From Actinocatenispora thailandica (lineage in GTDB: Bacteria; Actinomycetota; Actinomycetes; Mycobacteriales; Micromonosporaceae), in the NCBI RefSeq assembly GCF_016865425.1, contig NZ_AP023355.1, positions 5,020,198 through 5,084,197 of the forward strand: a stretch of 64,000 bases of DNA, read 5' to 3'. The notes under the pieces are model-generated. The model saw nothing but the letters and a program-made list of their open reading frames with translations. It was not told the DNA's origin and searched no databases. Shown here in pieces: positions 46,404 through 55,644 of the stretch; the first letter of the stretch is position 1, and every line of letters begins with the position of its first letter. Made by a program: the position numbers and the translations under genes.

Positions 46404-48878
46404 ATGATCTTGGTTGGGCGGGTCGAGGCGCCGGATCCGATGAGCGCTGCGACGCCCGCGGAGTTCGTGGATCGGCTGGTCGAACTGCGGTTGTGGTCGG
46501 GGCAACCGTCGATGCGGATGTTGCGCCAGCTCGGCGGCTCGCGACGGACGCCGCGCGGCGACGAGATCGCGGCCCTGGCGCCGTCGACGGTGTCCTGGAT
46601 GCTGTCCGGCAAGGGGCTGCCGAAGCTGCCCCGGCTGGAGTTCATCGAGTCGTACGTGACCGCCTGCGCGGCGTTCTGCGGGCGCCAGGAGTCGGAGATC
46701 GCCAGCTACCTCGACCGGTGGCGGCAGGCGTGGCGGGCACTCGCCGGCGCCACGAAGTCCCCGGCGGACGCGCCGCCCGACTCCGCCGCCCCTGGCCCGG
46801 AGGCCGAGGCCGCGCCCCGCGAGTACTCCCGGGCGGCGGTGCGGCGTCCGGCGCTGTTGCCTGCCGACGGTCCGTTCGTCGCCCGCCGAAACCAGCTTCG
46901 GATCCTCGACTCGTTGCTGCCCAACGGATCTGCTGACAGAGCAAGCGGGCCGCTGACGATCGCGACGATCTCCGGTATGGCCGGGATCGGCAAGACGGCG
47001 CTCGCGGTGCACTGGGCGCACCGGGTGGCGGCCCGGTTCCCGGACGGCCAGCTGTACGTGAACCTGCGCGGGTTCGCGCCGTCCGGTGCGCCGATGCCCG
47101 CGGCCGAGGCGGTTCGCGACTTCATCGAGGCACTCTGCCCACCGACCGAGCGCATCCCGACCGATCCGGCCGCACAGGTCGCGCGCTACCGCAGCCTGCT
47201 CGCCGGCCGCCGGGTCCTGCTGGTGCTCGACAACGCGCGCGACGCCGAGCAGGTCCGCCCGCTGCTGCCCGGCAGTGCCAGCTGCCTTGTGCTGGTCACC
47301 AGCCGCAACCGGCTCACCGGCCTGGTCGCCGAGCACGGCGCCCGGCCCGTCCCGCTCGACCTGTTCACCAGGGCCGAAGCCGACGAGCTGCTGCGTGACC
47401 GGCTCGGCCCCGAGCGGGTCCTCGCCGACCGCGCCGGGCTCGATGATCTCGCCCGGCACTGCGCTCGGCTGCCGCTCGCCACCGCGATCGCCGCGGCCCG
47501 GGCCGCGGTCGATCCGCACCGTTCGTTGACCGGCCTTGCGGCCGAGCTGGCCGACGTGCCGGCCCGGCTCACCGCACTGGACACCGGCGACCCGAACACC
47601 ACGTTGCGCTCGGTGTTCTCCTGGTCGTACCGGGCGCTGTCGACGGAGGCGCAACGGCTGTTCCGGTTGCTCGGGCTGTATCCCGGGCCGGGCGTCTCGG
47701 TGCCTGTCGCGGCGAGCCTGCTCGGCCTGCCCGTGGCCGATGCTCGCCGCATGCTGTCTGAACTGACCGAGGTCAACCTGCTGACCGAGGACACGCCCGG
47801 TCGGTTCACGCTGCACGACCTGCTGGGCGCGTACGCGGCGGAGCTGGCCGAGGCGCACGAGGCCGGAGCGGAGCGCCGCACCGCTCAGCGCCGGGTACTC
47901 GATCACTTCCTGCACACCGCACAACGCGCCGACCTGCGGCTGAATCCACAGCGGGATCGAGCACCGCTCGCACCGGCGCTTCCCGGCGTCACGGTGGCCG
48001 AGCTGGCTGACGCCGACGCAGCGGTCGGCTGGTTCACCGCCGAGGCTGCGGCGGCGTTGGCGCTGATCGAGTTCGCCGGCCGGCACGGCTTCCACTCGCA
48101 GGCCCATCAGCTCGCCTGGCTGCTGGCCACCTTCCTCGACCAGCGAGGCAGGTGGGACGACGAGGTCGCCAGCCAGCTGCACGCGGTGGCCGCGGCGCAG
48201 CGTGTCGGCGACCGGGTCGCCGAGACGCGGGCGCAGCGGACGCTCGCGCACGCGTACGGCAGGCTGCGACGGTTCGAGGAGGCGCACACCCACGCCCGGC
48301 GCTCCCTCGACCTCGCCACCGAGGCCGGGGACGACGCCGGCCGGGCGAACGCGTACATCAGGATCGCCTATCTGTACGAGGACGAGAACCGCCCGGCGGA
48401 CACGATCGATGCGGCGGAGCGTGCCCTGGAGCTGTTCCGCCGCACCGGGAACCGCAGCGGTCAGGCCGACACCCTCAACCTGATCGGGTGGTGCCACGCA
48501 CTGCTGGCTCGCTACGACGAGGCGCTCAGCCGGTGCAGCGCCGCATACCAGCTGCACCGGGAGATCGGCAGCGTCCGGGGCGAGGCAGCCGCGCTCGACA
48601 GCCTGGGGTACAGCCGTCACCAGCTCGGCGAGTACGCGCAGGCCGTCGACTGTTTCCAGGACGCCCTGCAGCGGTACGAGGCGCTCGGCGGGTTCCGGCC
48701 CGAGGAGGTCGACGTGCTCGTGCACCTGGGCGACAGCTACCGGGCGCTCGGCACCGAGGACCGCGCCCGCGGTGCCTGGCAACGGGCGGTCGACCTGCTT
48801 GCCGAGACCGACACGCCCGATCACCCGTACGCCGAACGGCTCCGGATCGAGCTCGGACACGCCAGCGCCACCGGCTGA
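46404..48878 (+). CDS. NB-ARC/TPR regulator with XRE-type HTH
   Basis: An 824-residue protein. ATG 46404 is chosen because GGGGAGG lies three bases before it; GTG 46362 and ATG 46440 are alternatives. Residues about 25-75 form an HTH (PSTVSWMLSGKGLPKLPRLEFIESYVTAC). The NB-ARC ATPase runs about 150-440 with P-loop GMAGIGKT (about 191) and LVLVTSRNRL. TPR repeats follow from about 560 to the end (RAYIRIAYLYEDENRPADTIDAAERALELFRRTG and so on). Such STAND proteins act as signalling switches. Transcribed after the type VII substrate operon and may control it. Confidence 0.88.
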   Translation: MILVGRVEAPDPMSAATPAEFVDRLVELRLWSGQPSMRMLRQLGGSRRTPRGDEIAALAPSTVSWMLSGKGLPKLPRLEFIESYVTACAAFCGRQESEIASYLDRWRQAWRALAGATKSPADAPPDSAAPGPEAEAAPREYSRAAVRRPALLPADGPFVARRNQLRILDSLLPNGSADRASGPLTIATISGMAGIGKTALAVHWAHRVAARFPDGQLYVNLRGFAPSGAPMPAAEAVRDFIEALCPPTERIPTDPAAQVARYRSLLAGRRVLLVLDNARDAEQVRPLLPGSASCLVLVTSRNRLTGLVAEHGARPVPLDLFTRAEADELLRDRLGPERVLADRAGLDDLARHCARLPLATAIAAARAAVDPHRSLTGLAAELADVPARLTALDTGDPNTTLRSVFSWSYRALSTEAQRLFRLLGLYPGPGVSVPVAASLLGLPVADARRMLSELTEVNLLTEDTPGRFTLHDLLGAYAAELAEAHEAGAERRTAQRRVLDHFLHTAQRADLRLNPQRDRAPLAPALPGVTVAELADADAAVGWFTAEAAAALALIEFAGRHGFHSQAHQLAWLLATFLDQRGRWDDEVASQLHAVAAAQRVGDRVAETRAQRTLAHAYGRLRRFEEAHTHARRSLDLATEAGDDAGRANAYIRIAYLYEDENRPADTIDAAERALELFRRTGNRSGQADTLNLIGWCHALLARYDEALSRCSAAYQLHREIGSVRGEAAALDSLGYSRHQLGEYAQAVDCFQDALQRYEALGGFRPEEVDVLVHLGDSYRALGTEDRARGAWQRAVDLLAETDTPDHPYAERLRIELGHASATG

Positions 48879-49150
48879 CGCCGCTCCGATCACCCTGGGC
48901 GCGCGCACGATGCGGGTCACCGACGGCGTCGTGGACGGGACGAGGCGCTCCCGTGCTCGGGCGACAGCTGGTTGGAGAAAGACTCCGATCCTGCCGGTAA
49001 CCTGACCGGAAGCGCTCGACACCTCGCTTCCCGCGGGCCACACTCTCGTACGGGTCTGCCTCCCGACGCCGGCGCGGGGGCAGTCGCGGTGCGCAGTTCG
49101 AGTGTGTCCCCGGGCCGGCGGTCCGATCGGAGCGAGGGCCCGTGCCGTCC
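48879..49150. other. Intergenic region without recognised signal
   Basis: A 272-bp gap between convergent genes. No open frame with a ribosome binding site, repeat or strong hairpin was found. Confidence 0.5.
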
Positions 49151-49705
49151 TCAGCCGCGCTCGGGGCGCCAGTCCGCGCAGCTGGTGACCTCGATGCCGC
49201 GGCTCGGGAAGACGGTGTCCATGAAGAAGTCGTGCACGGCCGCGTCACCGTCGCCGCAGCCGTCGCGCAGGACGGTCAGCCGGTAGCCGCGGTCGGCCGC
49301 GTCGTAGCACGTGGCGGCCACCATCGCGCTGGTGGCGACGCCGGCGATCGCCAGCGTGCCGATGCCGCGCGCGCGCAGTACCAGGTCGAGGTCGGTGCCG
49401 GCGAACGCGCTGGCGCGGCGCTTGAGGACCACGACGTCCTCGGCGGCCACCGGCAGATCGATCTCGGGCCCGTCCGACTCCTCGTGGAAGGCGTTCCCGG
49501 CGTCGTAGAACGACCGGTACAGCGGGTTGTCCGCCGGCAGATCGGCACCGTTGGCCCGGAAGCCGAAGTGGACGAACACGATCAGCGCACCGGCGGCTCG
49601 AGCGCGCGGCAGCAGTTCGGCGATCGGCGGTACGACCCGCGCGGCGAACGGATAGCTGCCCGTGATGCCCCGCTGGACGTCACCGACGATCAGTGCGGTG
49701 CGCAT
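49151..49705 (-). CDS. Isochorismatase-like protein without the catalytic cysteine
   Basis: A 184-residue protein from ATG 49705 behind GGGAG. Asp9 (LIVGDVQRGI) and a Lys in VVLKRRASAF occupy the catalytic positions of the cysteine hydrolase family. In the conserved GVATSxCV loop, however, Met takes the place of the nucleophilic Cys (GVATSAMVAATCYDAAD). Nicotinamidase/carbamoylase chemistry is therefore unlikely. It may act as an isochorismatase-type vinyl ether hydrolase or be non-catalytic. Confidence 0.82.
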   Translation of the reverse strand: MRTALIVGDVQRGITGSYPFAARVVPPIAELLPRARAAGALIVFVHFGFRANGADLPADNPLYRSFYDAGNAFHEESDGPEIDLPVAAEDVVVLKRRASAFAGTDLDLVLRARGIGTLAIAGVATSAMVAATCYDAADRGYRLTVLRDGCGDGDAAVHDFFMDTVFPSRGIEVTSCADWRPERG

Positions 49706-49835
49706 GTGGTGCTCCCGTTCGTCTCGTCGTGCCCGCGCCGCGCGGGCCGTGCCGTGCCGGCGGTTACCGACGTCTCGTCGTGGCCGGGTGCCACCCCGGA
49801 GACCGTCACGGTAGCTGGGGCACGTGGCCACCGCC

Positions 49836-49925
49836 GCGGCGGTGCCGCGCGGGAGGGTCCGCGGCGGTGCCGCGCGGGAGGGCCCGCCGCGGTGCCGCGG
49901 GAGGGGCGGCGGTGCCGCGCGGGCC
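49836..49925. repeat. 25-bp tandem repeat, about 3.5 copies
   Basis: Units of GCGGCGGTGCCGCGCGGGAG-type sequence start at 49836, 49861, 49886 (shortened) and 49907. Each contains a small dyad. They fill the gap upstream of the isochorismatase-like gene and downstream of the LysE gene. Confidence 0.7.
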
Positions 49926-49937
49926 GGGCCGCGCAGC

Positions 49938-50573
49938 TTACCGGTGGGCGGTGACGACGTCGACGACCAGCAACACGGCCAACACCGCGAAGGTGGCGCC
50001 GGCCAGTACGGTGAGAGTCCGGCCGGCCCGGGATCCCGGCGCGAGCGCGGTGCGCAGTTGCCCGGCGGCGAGCCCGATCACGCTGTCCACCAGCAGCCCG
50101 ACGAGCAGGAACATCGCGCCGAGCGCGAGTAGCTGTGCGGTGACCGAGCCGCGGTCGAGCCGGACGAAGTGCGGCAGGAACGCGGCGAAGAACAGGATCA
50201 CCTTGGGGTTGGCCAGGTTGGTCATGGTGGCTCGACGCAGCAGCTGGCCGCGGGTGGGCGTGGCACGGCCGGCCAGCCCGCCACCGGTGGCCGAGCGCAG
50301 CGTGTCCACGGCGAGCCAGCCCAGATAGGCCGCGCCGGCCAGCCGGATCAGGTCGAGCGCGACCGGCACGGCCGTCAGCAGCGCGGCGAGCCCCACGGCG
50401 GTGGCCGTGACGTGCACGACCATGCCTGCCGCCATGCCGGCCGCGGACAGCACACCGGCCCGCGGCCCGTGCGCCGTCGCGGCGGCCACGATGTACGCCA
50501 TGTCGGGCCCGGGCGCGATGGCGATCAGCAGCACGGCCACCAGGTAGCCGGGAAGCAAGGCCGGATCGATCAT
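49938..50573 (-). CDS. LysE/RhtB-family exporter
   Basis: A 211-residue protein with six hydrophobic spans. The family motif AIAPGPDMAYIVAAATAHGPRAGVLSAAGMAAG is at 18-50 and TNLANPKVILFFAAFLP is in the middle. These carriers export basic or other amino acids. ATG 50573. Divergent from a CGNR zinc-finger regulator. Confidence 0.92.
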   Translation of the reverse strand: MIDPALLPGYLVAVLLIAIAPGPDMAYIVAAATAHGPRAGVLSAAGMAAGMVVHVTATAVGLAALLTAVPVALDLIRLAGAAYLGWLAVDTLRSATGGGLAGRATPTRGQLLRRATMTNLANPKVILFFAAFLPHFVRLDRGSVTAQLLALGAMFLLVGLLVDSVIGLAAGQLRTALAPGSRAGRTLTVLAGATFAVLAVLLVVDVVTAHR

Positions 50574-50583
50574 GACCGGTTCT

Positions 50584-50648
50584 GTAACGCACTGAGCATG
50601 GGTAGTACCGTACGCCATGCTACGCGCATATGGAAGCCTGCGCGTTAC
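50584..50648. promoter_or_regulatory. Divergent promoter with inverted GTAACGC/GCGTTAC
   Basis: GTAACGC (50584-50590) is matched in inverted form at 50642-50648, close to the start of each gene. A smaller dyad GCATG...CATGC lies between. Likely operator pair for the CGNR regulator. Confidence 0.4.
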
Positions 50649-50657
50649 ACTAGTGCT

Positions 50658-51188
50658 GTGCCGATCACGATCGAGCCGATGCCGGCGACCGCCCTGGTCG
50701 AGCTGGTGAACGAGTGGGGGGCGGTGCCGCGCGACGTCGCCGGCGAGGCCGACCAGCCGTTCCCGCCCCGGCCACCGGCCGGCCTCGGTGCACCCGACGG
50801 GAACATCGACGACCGGGCGATGTGCCGTGCCGCCGACCTGCTGCACCCGGTCTTCGCGACCACCGACCCGGCCGACCGCGTCACCCTGGTCGCCGGGCTG
50901 CTCGCCGCCACCGGCGTACGCCCGGCCATCGTCCAGGCTGCGGACGGGGCAGCCGCCACCTGGTCGGTCGACGCGCCGGAGCACGCGCTGGTCGCCGCGG
51001 CGGCGCTGACCCTGCGCGACCACCTCGACCGGTACGGCGGAGACCGGCTTGGCGTGTGCACCGGCCGGGCCTGCGCCGACGTGTTCGTCGACGCCTCGCC
51101 CACGCACGACCGGCGGTACTGCTCGGTCAGCTGCCAGAACCGGACCCGGGTCGCCGCCTACCGCCGGCGCCGCCGGGCGGCGACCTGA
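50658..51188 (+). CDS. ABATE/CGNR zinc-finger regulator
   Basis: A 176-residue protein from GTG 50658. The N-terminal ABATE domain (ALVELVNEWGAVPRD) is followed by a C-terminal zinc finger GVCTGRACADVFVDASPTHDRRYCSVSCQNRTRVAAYRRR, with four cysteines and the CxNR-like motif. Such proteins are transcription factors of stress or transport genes in actinobacteria. Its partner is probably the divergent LysE exporter. Confidence 0.88.
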   Translation: MPITIEPMPATALVELVNEWGAVPRDVAGEADQPFPPRPPAGLGAPDGNIDDRAMCRAADLLHPVFATTDPADRVTLVAGLLAATGVRPAIVQAADGAAATWSVDAPEHALVAAAALTLRDHLDRYGGDRLGVCTGRACADVFVDASPTHDRRYCSVSCQNRTRVAAYRRRRRAAT

Positions 51189-51268
51189 GCCCGATCCGCC
51201 AGTCGGCACGGCCCCGCCGACTTCCCCGAACGTCGGTCGACCCGCGACCACCCCGTTGGCTCGCGACC

Positions 51269-51408
51269 GTCGGTTGGCAGGTCACCGCCCCGTCGACTCG
51301 CGGGGCCCCGGTCGGCCCGCGACCGCCCGTTGGCTCCCGAAAGTCGGTTGGCTGGTCACCGCCCCGTTGACTCGCGGGCCCGGTCGGCCCGCGACCGCCC
51401 GGTTTGCT
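51269..51408. repeat. 74-bp direct repeat, about 1.9 copies
   Basis: GTCGGTTGGC(A/T)GGTCACCG begins copies at 51269 and 51343. Both continue with CCCCGT(C/T)GACTCGCGGG and GGTCGGCCCGCGACCGCCCG. A weaker third relative precedes them. Non-coding. Confidence 0.7.
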
Positions 51409-51409
51409 C

Positions 51410-52305
51410 TCAGTCCTCGGGGATGACCCGGTCGAACATCTCCGGGCGCGGCACGTCGGGGTCCGGGCCGTTGCGGACGCCGGTGTCCAGGGCGTCGATG
51501 CGGGCGAGCTGATCGCCGGTCAGCTCGAAGTCGAGCACGTCGAAGTTCTCGGCGATACGCCCGGGGTTGGTGGACTTCGGGATGGCCGACCGGCCGTGCT
51601 GCAGCTGCCAGCGCAGCATCACCTGGGCCGCGGTCTTGTCGTGCGCGGCGGCGATCCCGGCGATGGTGGCGTCCTGCAGGACGTTGCGGCGGCGCTCCCC
51701 CAGCCGGGGTAGAACGTGATGCCGCCGATCGGCGACCACGCCTGAGTGAGGATGCCGTGCTCGGCGTCGGCGCGCTGCACGTCCTGCTGGGCGAAGTACG
51801 GGTGCAGTTCGATCTGGTTGACCGCCGGCACGGTCGTCGCCTGCTTCATCAGCTCGTCGAGGTGATGGCGCATGAAGTTGCTGACCCCGATCGCGCGCAC
51901 CTTCCCGTCGGCCAGCAACGTCTCCAGCGCCCGGTAGGCGGCGACGGTCTGGTCGAACCGGTCCGGGGCGGGCTGGTGCAGGATGAGCAGATCCAGCGTC
52001 TCGACGCCGAGCTTGCCAGCCGCCTTGTCGAAGGCGTGCAGTGTCTGGTCGTAGCCGTAGTCGCTGACCCACACCTTCGTCTCGATGAACACGTCGCCGC
52101 GGTCCAGCCCGGAGCGGCGGATGCCCTCGCCGACCTGCCGCTCGTTGCCGTACGCGGCGGCGGTGTCGATGTGCCGGTATCCGAGCCGCAGCGCCGTCTC
52201 GACCGCGGCGGCGGTCTCCTCCGGCGGGCTCTGGAACACGCCGAGCCCGAGTGCCGGCATCGTGACGCCGTTGTTCAGTTGCAGTTCTGGAGTCGTTGCA
52301 GTCAT
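51410..52305 (-). pseudogene. Aldo/keto reductase with a frameshift
   Basis: The first part, from ATG 52305, reads MTATTPELQLNNGVTMPALG, with Asp and Tyr in HIDTAAAYGNE and Lys in FIETKVW, up to ITFYPGW. The last 95 residues (NVLQDATIAGIAAAHDKTAAQVMLRW, then IPKSTNPGRIAENF, the NADPH site) continue in another frame. The switch falls at a run of five C on the + strand (51697-51701). One extra base would restore a normal protein of about 298 residues. Sequencing error or real inactivation. Confidence 0.8.
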
Positions 52306-52392
52306 ACGTCCGAGGCTAGGAGCGGTCCCGCCGATCCGAGGGGTAACACTGGTACCTCTCAGGCCGGCGCGGGCGCGCCTACCGTGGAGGGC

Positions 52393-53307
52393 GTGCCCAC
52401 CCCAGAGCAGCGCGCCCAGGTCCGGGACTTCCTGATCTCCCGGCGTGCGCGGATCACGCCCGAACAGGCCGGGTTGCCCGCTTACGGCGGGACCCGGCGG
52501 GTGCCGGGGCTGCGCCGGGAGGAGGTCGCGTTGCTCGCCGGGGTCAGCATCGACTACTACGTCCGGTTGGAGCGGGGCAACCTCGCCGGCGCTTCGGACG
52601 CCGTGCTCGACAGCGTGGCCAACGCGCTCCAGCTCGACGAGGCCGAACGCGAGCACCTGTTCGCCCTGGCCCGTACCGCGGGTCCCGCGACCCACCGTCG
52701 CCGCCGGCCGCCGGCGACCACGGTACGGCCGGTGATCCAGCAGATCCTCGACGCGATCGGCGACGCGCCGGCCTGGGTGCGCAACGCCCGGCACGACATC
52801 CTCGCGATGAACCCGCTGGCGCGGGCGCTGTACGCACCGGTCCTCGAATCGTCCGCGGCCGGCGCGACGAGCAGGCGACCGGCGAACACCACCCGATTCG
52901 TCTACCTCGATCCGGCCGCCCGCGAGTTCTTCGTCGACTACGACCGGATCGCGCAGGACGCCGCCGCGATGCTGCGGCTGGAGGCCGGCCGCAACCCGCA
53001 CGACCGGGACCTGATCGCACTCATCGGTGATCTCTCCACCCAGAGCGAACTGTTCCGCCGGCACTGGGCGGCGCAGGACGTCAAGTTCCACCGCAGTGGC
53101 CGCAAGCGGCTGCGGCACCCTGCCGTCGGCCTGCTCGACCTCAACTTCGAGTCGATGCCGCTGGCCTCCGAACCGGAGCTGCGGCTCAACGTCTACACCG
53201 CCGACCCCGGCACCCGCACCGCCGACAACCTGAAGCTGCTGGCCACCTGGGCCGCCACCCTCCGCGCCGCCGAGCCCGCCGACGCCGGCGGCCCCGCATC
53301 GAAGTAG
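52393..53307 (+). CDS. XRE-family regulator with MmyB-like ligand domain
   Basis: A 304-residue protein from GTG 52393. HTH at about 25-80 contains RRVPGLRREEVALLAGVSIDYYVRLERGNLAGAS, the signature of the actinobacterial MmyB-type family. A PAS-like domain (WVRNARHDILAMNPLARALYAPV, then FVYLDPAAREFFVDYDRIAQDAAAMLR) follows. Divergent from the aldo/keto reductase, which it probably controls; this arrangement is common. Confidence 0.9.
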   Translation: MPTPEQRAQVRDFLISRRARITPEQAGLPAYGGTRRVPGLRREEVALLAGVSIDYYVRLERGNLAGASDAVLDSVANALQLDEAEREHLFALARTAGPATHRRRRPPATTVRPVIQQILDAIGDAPAWVRNARHDILAMNPLARALYAPVLESSAAGATSRRPANTTRFVYLDPAAREFFVDYDRIAQDAAAMLRLEAGRNPHDRDLIALIGDLSTQSELFRRHWAAQDVKFHRSGRKRLRHPAVGLLDLNFESMPLASEPELRLNVYTADPGTRTADNLKLLATWAATLRAAEPADAGGPASK

Positions 53308-53345
53308 CTGCATCGGGGAGATGTGCGTGCGGCTAGATTCTGCGC

Positions 53346-53990
53346 ATGGATGATGCCGCACCGGTCGCGGTGACCCGGCCGAGCCTGGCCGAGGTCCGCC
53401 AGTACCACCTGCGCCAGCTGAACGAAGCACTGCGCCGGCCGGGCATGTGGGGCGGCGAGGTCACCATTCTGGTGCTGATGGACGCGATGGCCTTCGTCGA
53501 CGGCCTCGACAAGATCGTACGAGAAGAGACTCGGGCGCTCCGCGCACGGCAGGCGTTCAACTCGCTCGGTGTGCGGGGTGGGTTTCAGGACGCCCTTCCT
53601 GGATACCAGGGCGAGCAGGAAGCGGCCGCCTCGGTCTACGCCGAGATCGCCTGGCGGTACGACTGGCTCGTCGTCGATCGGGTGATTCCGGACGAAGTCC
53701 ACGAGCGGCTGCGTACCCACCCTGCCGAGTGGTGCGCCCACGATCGGCGCCTGGACGACGTACTGAGCGAGTTGGGGCCGCCTTCGGTGCTGTGTGGCGG
53801 TTACAGTCCGTGCTGGCCGAAGACGTTGGTCTATGCGGCCGAGGCCGGTCCGGGGCTGGTCAGCCTGCATTTCAGCGGCAGCCCCGACGAGCCGGAGCCG
53901 ATCCTGTCCGCGCTCCGGTACGGTGACGGTCGCTTCCCGGAGTCGTTCGTGTTCACCCCGTTCGGCCGAGCGCAGCACGTTGCCGGGTGA
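53346..53990 (+). CDS. Protein of unknown function, 214 residues
   Basis: Starts MDDAAPVAVTRPSLAEVRQYHLRQLNEALRRPGMWGGEVTILVLMDAMAFVDG. It contains a charged helical middle with EIAWRYDWLVVDRVIPDEVHERLR and a cysteine pair near SVLCGGYSPCWPKTLVY. No family recognised and no signal peptide. A single gene between the XRE regulator and a convergent VOC gene. Confidence 0.65.
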   Translation: MDDAAPVAVTRPSLAEVRQYHLRQLNEALRRPGMWGGEVTILVLMDAMAFVDGLDKIVREETRALRARQAFNSLGVRGGFQDALPGYQGEQEAAASVYAEIAWRYDWLVVDRVIPDEVHERLRTHPAEWCAHDRRLDDVLSELGPPSVLCGGYSPCWPKTLVYAAEAGPGLVSLHFSGSPDEPEPILSALRYGDGRFPESFVFTPFGRAQHVAG

Positions 53991-54020
53991 CCCCGTGCCG
54001 GCACAACACCCAACGACCGC

Positions 54021-54419
54021 TCAGCTGGCTTGGACCGGGGCGATGCGGGAGCGCAGCAGGCAGAACTCGTTGCCTTCCGGGTCGACCAGCACGTGCCACG
54101 GCTCCTCGCCGGTCTGGCCGATGTCGGCGGGCCGGGCACCGAGCTTGAGCAGCCGTTCCAGCTCCGCGTCCTGGTCGCGGTCGGTGGGGTTGAGGTCGAT
54201 GTGCAGCCGGGACTTGCCCGGCTCCGGCTCGTCCCGGTAGCTGAGGATGATCGTGGCCTGCGGGCCGCCCCACCCCTCGCGGGGCCCGATCTCCAGGGTG
54301 CCGTCGTCCTCCTGGTCGAGCACGACGAAGTCGAGCACCTCGCACCAGAACCGGGCCAGCAGCTGGGGGTCGCGGCAACCGAGCACCAGCTCACCGATCC
54401 GAGCCGCCATGAACGCCAC
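54021..54419 (-). CDS. VOC-superfamily (glyoxalase-like) protein
   Basis: A 132-residue protein. GTG 54419 follows GAGGTGAG; ATG 54410 is possible. IGELVLGCRDPQLLARFWCEVLDFVVLDQEDDGTLEIG and LHIDLNPTDRDQDAELERLLKLGARPADIG...WHVLVDPEGNEFCLLR give both modules and His/Glu metal positions. Substrate unknown. Confidence 0.87.
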   Translation of the reverse strand: MAFMAARIGELVLGCRDPQLLARFWCEVLDFVVLDQEDDGTLEIGPREGWGGPQATIILSYRDEPEPGKSRLHIDLNPTDRDQDAELERLLKLGARPADIGQTGEEPWHVLVDPEGNEFCLLRSRIAPVQAS

Positions 54420-54519
54420 CCACTCTCACCTCGGGGACCGGCCGTCCGCGCCCCAGCGAACCGCGATCGTACCGAACGGGGCGCGCGCCGGCGACCGGAT
54501 TCGACTGGTACCGCGGGAT

Positions 54520-55398
54520 TCAGGCCTGGGCGAGCGCGTAGAGCAGCGGACGCAGCCGGCTGGTCGCCTCCTCGTCGTGGCGCCAGACCAGCCGCAGTTG
54601 CAGGGGTGGCGCGGGTACGTCGAGCGCGGCGAGGCGGCCGGAGTCGAGATCGGCGTGCACCGCGAACTCCGGCAGCAACGCGATGCCGCGGCCGGCGGCG
54701 GTCCAGTCGCGTACCTGCGCCAGGCCGCCGACGGCGGTCAGGTCGACGTCGGGGCCGAGCCACCGTCGGGTGGCCATCCAGAACGAGCAGCGCGGCTCGC
54801 GTCCGATCAGACCGCCGGTGCGCTGGATCTCGCCCATCGTCACGGGGCGCCCGAGCAGCGGGTGCCGGGGCGAGACGACGACGGTCATGGCGACCGGACG
54901 GATGTCGAGATGCTCCAGCGCCGAATCCGGTGGCGGGAAACCGAGATCGCCGAGATGTTCCCCGGCGTCGAGCAGGACTGCCGCGTCGATGTCGCCGCGT
55001 TCGAGGGCGGCCAGCAGCAGGCCGCGGTCCGGCTCCGGCCGCAGCCGCACCCGCAGGTCCGGGCGGGCGCTGCCCAGCTCGTCGAGTACCGCGGGGAGCA
55101 GTTCGTCGGCGACCGAGGCCTGCGCGCCGACGACCAGCCCCGGCCCGGCGTGTAGCTGTCCGGCCGCGTCGTCGAGGGTGTGCAGCGCCGCGGCGGCGGC
55201 ACGCAGGTACTGCTGGCCGGCGGAGGTCGGCTGCATGCCGGTGTGGTCGCGGGCGAACAGCGGCGCGCCGAGTTCGGTCTCCAGCCGGCGGATGCGGTCG
55301 GAGACCGACGACGGCGCCAGGCCCTGCGCGGCGGCGGTGCGATTGATCGTCCGGTGCCGTAACAGCGCGAGGGCTGTTCGCAGTTGGTCCAGGTCCAC
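54520..55398 (-). CDS. LysR-family regulator
   Basis: A 292-residue protein from GTG 55398. HTH: LDQLRTALALLRHRTINRTAAAQGLAPSSVSDRIRRLETELGAPLFARDHTGMQPTSAG. The effector domain follows with LVVGAQASVADELLPAVLDELGSARPDLRVRL. No adjacent target is obvious; the gene upstream is a GNAT acetyltransferase in the opposite direction. Confidence 0.92.
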   Translation of the reverse strand: MDLDQLRTALALLRHRTINRTAAAQGLAPSSVSDRIRRLETELGAPLFARDHTGMQPTSAGQQYLRAAAAALHTLDDAAGQLHAGPGLVVGAQASVADELLPAVLDELGSARPDLRVRLRPEPDRGLLLAALERGDIDAAVLLDAGEHLGDLGFPPPDSALEHLDIRPVAMTVVVSPRHPLLGRPVTMGEIQRTGGLIGREPRCSFWMATRRWLGPDVDLTAVGGLAQVRDWTAAGRGIALLPEFAVHADLDSGRLAALDVPAPPLQLRLVWRHDEEATSRLRPLLYALAQA

Positions 55399-55644
55399 GC
55401 CGCCAAGCCTAGGCGGGCCGCCGAGGCGGGGAGGTGGCCGCGCCCGGCGCAGGGGCACCCCTCGACCGAGCGAGCCGGCGCTCGCTGCTACTGTCCCCGA
55501 CGGACCGTGAAACCGGCATTGGGAGGTGAGACCCGTGAACACAGACACCCATGGGTGCTCCCTCGATCCGTCACGGTCCGGCGGCTGACGTTCGGTGTCA
55601 CCCGGGAGCGCCAGAGATCGTGGCACTTCCGGACGGAGACTCCG

